Assembly (NCBI GenBank): GCA_002786025.1
Contig: NHNW01000008.1
Span: forward strand, 62,001-126,000
Reading direction: 5' to 3'
DNA from: Zasmidium citrigriseum
Lineage: Eukaryota; Ascomycota; Dothideomycetes; Mycosphaerellales; Mycosphaerellaceae
DNA length: 64,000 nt
Position 1 is the first letter of the stretch, and each line of letters begins with the position of its first letter. A program made the translations under genes and the position numbers. The notes under the pieces were generated by a model that saw only the letters and a program-made list of their open reading frames with translations, was not told the origin of the DNA and made no database searches. Positions 60,604 to 64,000 of this stretch are shown here, in pieces.

Positions 60604-62349
60604 ATGGCTTCAGACGGTGTCGACTTGGGGCAATTGAGCCTGGCTTCAACAGCTTCAGACCATGAACTCCGGATTGCCAGTCGTGCCCGAATTGCTCCGC
60701 CCAAAGAGGGCATTGAACTTGCTCAGTATGGACTTACCAGCGCAGCGAGACCCTGGTATACGAAGGGAAAGGACTTTTGCTTGTCTATCGGCTTGAAACT
60801 GGAGGACGAATGCGCCGATAGCACCATCTCGGCACTGGCGCAGACTGTCTCTCAAAGGCTTGGCGAATCTGAGGTACAACTCAGGATGACTCGAAGATGG
60901 TACGGAGCTGACGTATTGCAGCAATGGAGACAATTCTCTCTCAAGCCTGTGTCGGTACAGTCCTCGTCAAATGGTACCAGCGAAGCTTCTGTGATTGTGC
61001 GATTGGATCACTGTGACGAGGTCCAGACCAAACGGCAGCAGCACAAACTGGAGGATGGAGTGCCAGGTTACGACCGTCGACCTCCATCTGGCGTGCCTAT
61101 AATCGCTCTGGGTGAGATACAGCTCTCGATGTCCTTCTCTGGAACTTCGCATCGAAAGCGTCGAAAAGTCGAGTCGAGCATCCGCGACAGCAACTCACCA
61201 GCTCCAGATGATGAACAGGAAGGAATGGCCCACGCCAATATGAATATGGATCAGACTATGCAGACTTTCTCTCCACCATGCTTTCCAACGCCTGCGCCGA
61301 GCCCTCGGAAACGCGATGGTCCGTTTCGACGCTCAAAGACCAGTCCTATCCAAGGACACCCATCCATTGACGAGGCCGAGATGCTGATGTATGGCAATGC
61401 CCTGCAATCAGATCCGCCAGCAGATACCGCTCATGCCTGCGTCTCTTCTCGAAAACGATCGTACAGCACAGGAGACCTACTTGGGAGCGCCAATGAATCG
61501 TTTGAGCCCGAGAATCTGACACCACTTTTCGATGCCGGCCTACGGCTTGCGATTACCTCCAATGCGGGCCGACTGTCGAGCGGTATCCGCATTGTGTCAA
61601 ATGAATCTTTCAAACACTTGGCGGATGCCTTTCCATCGCTTTGGGCGCCAGGATACTTGAACGCTGTATCAAGCAGAGCTGTTTTCCTCCCGACTATCGA
61701 CCATGCTCTTTCCAATGTGTGCGGTAGGCACGCTCGAAGCAGTACACTGCGAGCGAAAATCGCAGAACTCAATCGACGCAATCAGGTTCCTCGGAATCTT
61801 GAATCGAAGTACAATGGCAGTATCGCATCTCGATTGTGGATGGGGATGCAAAGCTCACTGCTCGACAAAAAATCTGCCTGCGGCTTGAAAGCATTCTCTC
61901 AGTCAACAGGAGTTGTGACTGACCAGGATGAGCTCGTCTGGCCAAATGTGAACATCACCGGCGACAGCCCGCCTGAAAATGACATCGACGATTTGATCTC
62001 AGACAGCGATGAGTCCATGCTGGAAGAAGAGCTTCTTACACCGGAACCAGGGGACGACGACATGGACTTACTATGGAACGACTTTGACGGATCCGAGAGC
62101 CAGCGGTTCGTGCGGGACATGATGGGGCACGTGGCGGAGGAGAAACGTGGTTTTCACGTGGGTTACACGCAGGACGACGAGGTTTTGTCTCTATGCGAGA
62201 GTGTTGGTTCAATAGCGTTGAATGAGAGAATGGATGTGGCTGTTCGAAGGCCGGATGAGACGATGCCTGTTGAGGATCTGGCGGATGAGAACCTACTTGC
62301 CTCGTGGGGAGAAGATGTGGAGGTAGATGAGGAGATGATGCCAATCTAG
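60604..62349 (+). CDS. Conserved-looking protein of unknown function, acidic C-terminus
   Basis: 581 residues, single exon, good codon use across its length. I recognise no family. Residues 1-165 look folded (AARPWYTKGKDFCLSIGLKL, RLGESEVQLRMTRRWYGADV, VIVRLDHCDE). A basic HRKRRKV near residue 180 could be a nuclear localisation signal. The middle is Ser/Pro rich (PPCFPTPAPSPRKRDGPFRR). A second conserved-looking part covers about 300-420 (ENLTPLFDAGLRLAITSNAG, RHARSSTLRAKIAELNRRNQ). The end is strongly acidic (DIDDLISDSDESMLEEEL, GDDDMDLLWNDFDGSE), like an activation domain. A nuclear regulatory role is possible but unproven. Start ATG 60604 is the first in frame. Confidence 0.75.
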   Translation: MASDGVDLGQLSLASTASDHELRIASRARIAPPKEGIELAQYGLTSAARPWYTKGKDFCLSIGLKLEDECADSTISALAQTVSQRLGESEVQLRMTRRWYGADVLQQWRQFSLKPVSVQSSSNGTSEASVIVRLDHCDEVQTKRQQHKLEDGVPGYDRRPPSGVPIIALGEIQLSMSFSGTSHRKRRKVESSIRDSNSPAPDDEQEGMAHANMNMDQTMQTFSPPCFPTPAPSPRKRDGPFRRSKTSPIQGHPSIDEAEMLMYGNALQSDPPADTAHACVSSRKRSYSTGDLLGSANESFEPENLTPLFDAGLRLAITSNAGRLSSGIRIVSNESFKHLADAFPSLWAPGYLNAVSSRAVFLPTIDHALSNVCGRHARSSTLRAKIAELNRRNQVPRNLESKYNGSIASRLWMGMQSSLLDKKSACGLKAFSQSTGVVTDQDELVWPNVNITGDSPPENDIDDLISDSDESMLEEELLTPEPGDDDMDLLWNDFDGSESQRFVRDMMGHVAEEKRGFHVGYTQDDEVLSLCESVGSIALNERMDVAVRRPDETMPVEDLADENLLASWGEDVEVDEEMMPI

Positions 62350-64000
62350 TCAAGATTGCCTGACAAATGCAAGGCACAAATATTCAGACTACGACTCGCG
62401 AGCATGCTTCTAGACTCTTTCCCTACTTGTGAGTTGTTCGCTGTATGGTCGGAAAAGAGGGCAGAGCAGATCCGCAAAATATGCTTTCTCCCAAGCGCCA
62501 TGGTTGCGCCATTGGTGCGGGCGGGAAGTCTCAGATCCTTCCCCCGAACTCTATCCGACCTCACCATCGCGCCGTCCGTCTCGATGCAGTCTCTTCCCAT
62601 CACTTTTCCATCACCTACCGGCCTGAATCGGGCTCATGAACCAGCGAAGGATTGCCACGAGCCAAGTCCACGAGGTTCGGGTTCTCAACACCGCCAATCG
62701 ATGATGAAATTCCTGTCTCATGACCCCAATCCCGAACCCTCAGAAATGCATCTTTCAGTCGGGACGCGCTGCGCTCACTCACCGGCTCACTTCGTATCCG
62801 ATTGTTGGTAACGCGAAGCAGCTCATGTCGTACAGGACAGCGAATCGACCAGCATGCGCGCGTTTGAGAAAGGTCTTGGCTCTGCACATGGCCTTCCTCG
62901 TCACACGTTGTCAACCAGCAATAGCGACTCCCAAAGCGTTTGGATGTGGGACTCTGTTCATTTATCTGTGTCTCCGCTCATCATGTCGCTCCGCGCGTTG
63001 AGATTGATAACGACGGGAGGTCCAGGATGGGGCAGGACTGATTCCAGAAACAGAGATATCTCCGCATCTCCACTCTTTCGCTACCCACTCCGCCATCCTT
63101 GGGATCGGCCGTAGCCACGAATAGATAGACGCGGATGCGCAGTAGGGATTTGAACGTCGATGCTTTGCTTCTGCGCAAACGTCGGTCGTCTGCAGAAGGA
63201 ACGACCATTGTCCGCATGAAAAGCCGGCCAACAACAGGCGTCACACGGAGAGCAAGTCAGCAGTCGTCTCGACCGGACAAGCACGATACGCGAGGACAAG
63301 CCACCAAAGCGATCCCTCGCATCCGCCGAGATGCAGTCCGCCCACGCAGGCGCCGTGCTCGTCTCTGGGTACGGCTGTCGCACACACTTTCTCGGCTGCC
63401 AGCACCCACTCGTGACTGAAGTGATGCCAGTCTTGGTAGCCGAGCTGTGGCTCGAAAACAGCAGTCCAATGAAACGCGGGTGTGGATGGGACTCGATGCA
63501 CAATGCTTCGTCCGGCTCGCGGCCGTCTGGTTTGTGCTGATCCACCAACGCCACGGAGCCCAGTGCATTCCAGGCTTTCGGCAACCCTGGTGCGCTCACA
63601 TCTCCACGACTCTTCCATCATGGGCCGTTGCTTCTGTCGCTGCACTGGGCGTTTGCCTTTTGCTTCGAGAGTTCCCCAGGCAGGCGGCGGCGGCGGCGAC
63701 ACGGCATGCTCCTGCCGTCCGTCCGGCCAAACAGCAGCGACTGTCATTACCTCGACGCATCTCTGACTTGCGTCGTGCCTTACCTCGTAAAACGAGCATG
63801 CAGTCGCCCGCCGTACCGACTGCGACCTGACCCTTTTCTCACCCATCCTTGACGTCGCCAATCCTCAGCATTGTACGACACTCAATCCGGTGCCCTTGCG
63901 GACGCCAATCCGGGGCGATTGCATCCAACCATATACCCTGAGGACGACATCTTTTCCCTGCAGCCTTTGACACGCAGTCTCTTTGGCCTGAACGACTCTC
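62350..64000. other. Right-hand gene-poor region
   Basis: About 1.65 kb. Overlapping frames up to 206 codons on both strands lack motifs. A 74-base minus-strand stretch at about 63024-63097 looks superficially tRNA-like but fails the T-arm test (see rejected). From about 63850 the plus strand is open to the edge in one frame without an ATG and might lead into a gene beyond the window. Confidence 0.5.

Noticed and set aside
63024..63160. tRNA-like stretches on the minus strand (A-box-like TGGCGGAGTGGG with pairing ends; GTTCAAATCCC nearby)
   Set aside because: The T-arm and anticodon arm do not pair properly in the first, and the second lacks a T stem (one or two of five pairs). No complete cloverleaf can be drawn.
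1..64000. CRISPR arrays, transposons, RNA virus-like or LTR sequences
   Set aside because: No regularly spaced repeats, transposase, reverse transcriptase or integrase motifs were seen in any frame.

Overview
This window is nuclear DNA of a filamentous ascomycete (Pezizomycotina), most likely a Dothideomycete. Evidence: GT-AG introns of about 44-86 bases with CTAAC/CTGAC-type branch sites, many single-exon genes, HET and Zn2Cys6 proteins, fungal cell-wall enzymes and many small genes carrying an LPxELRxxIW motif. About 32 protein-coding genes are supported. Gene models below were spliced by eye; in almost every case the exon lengths add up to one continuous frame. No tRNA, rRNA, CRISPR array or intact transposon was found.

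Layout. 0-3 kb: start of a Yap1/AP-1-like bZIP factor (runs off the left edge) and a zinc-cluster-less fungal transcription factor. 3.7-13.2 kb: housekeeping genes PCT1 (phosphatidylcholine synthesis), a Sok1/TCP11 protein and CIA1 (cytosolic Fe-S assembly), with long gene-poor stretches. 15.5-16.8 kb: secreted Ser/Thr/Pro-rich wall protein. 17.3-23.7 kb: a HET-domain gene, directly preceded in the same frame by a four-helix membrane protein ending in one TAG, and a divergently transcribed membrane-anchored aspartic-protease-like gene lacking the first catalytic Asp. 24.1-30.7 kb: tandem array of eight small paralogues. 31.1-32.3 kb: RAE1/GLE2.

33.4-47.0 kb looks like a nutrient-acquisition block: secreted S28 peptidase, intracellular GH127 beta-L-arabinofuranosidase, MFS sugar transporter, secreted GH43 enzyme, secreted S10 carboxypeptidase and a Zn2Cys6 regulator. 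GH43, transporter and GH127 would form a release-import-hydrolysis chain for arabinose-containing glycans.

47.5-53.3 kb: a six-cysteine small secreted protein, then four more genes of the LPxELR superfamily. 53.7-62.3 kb: mitochondrial mS23 and a PPR protein from a divergent promoter, a GH76 mannanase, a mitochondrial acyl-CoA thioesterase and an acidic protein of unknown function. 62.4-64 kb has no supported gene.

The best candidate for an undescribed system is the 24-31 kb array. Its members share a fixed architecture (N-terminal LPTELRLEIW motif, a variable middle of nearly constant length, a TCRLFRGEALPIYL motif, a charged helical tail), and five of the eight carry the same two-part promoter block about 83-112 bases upstream of the ATG.
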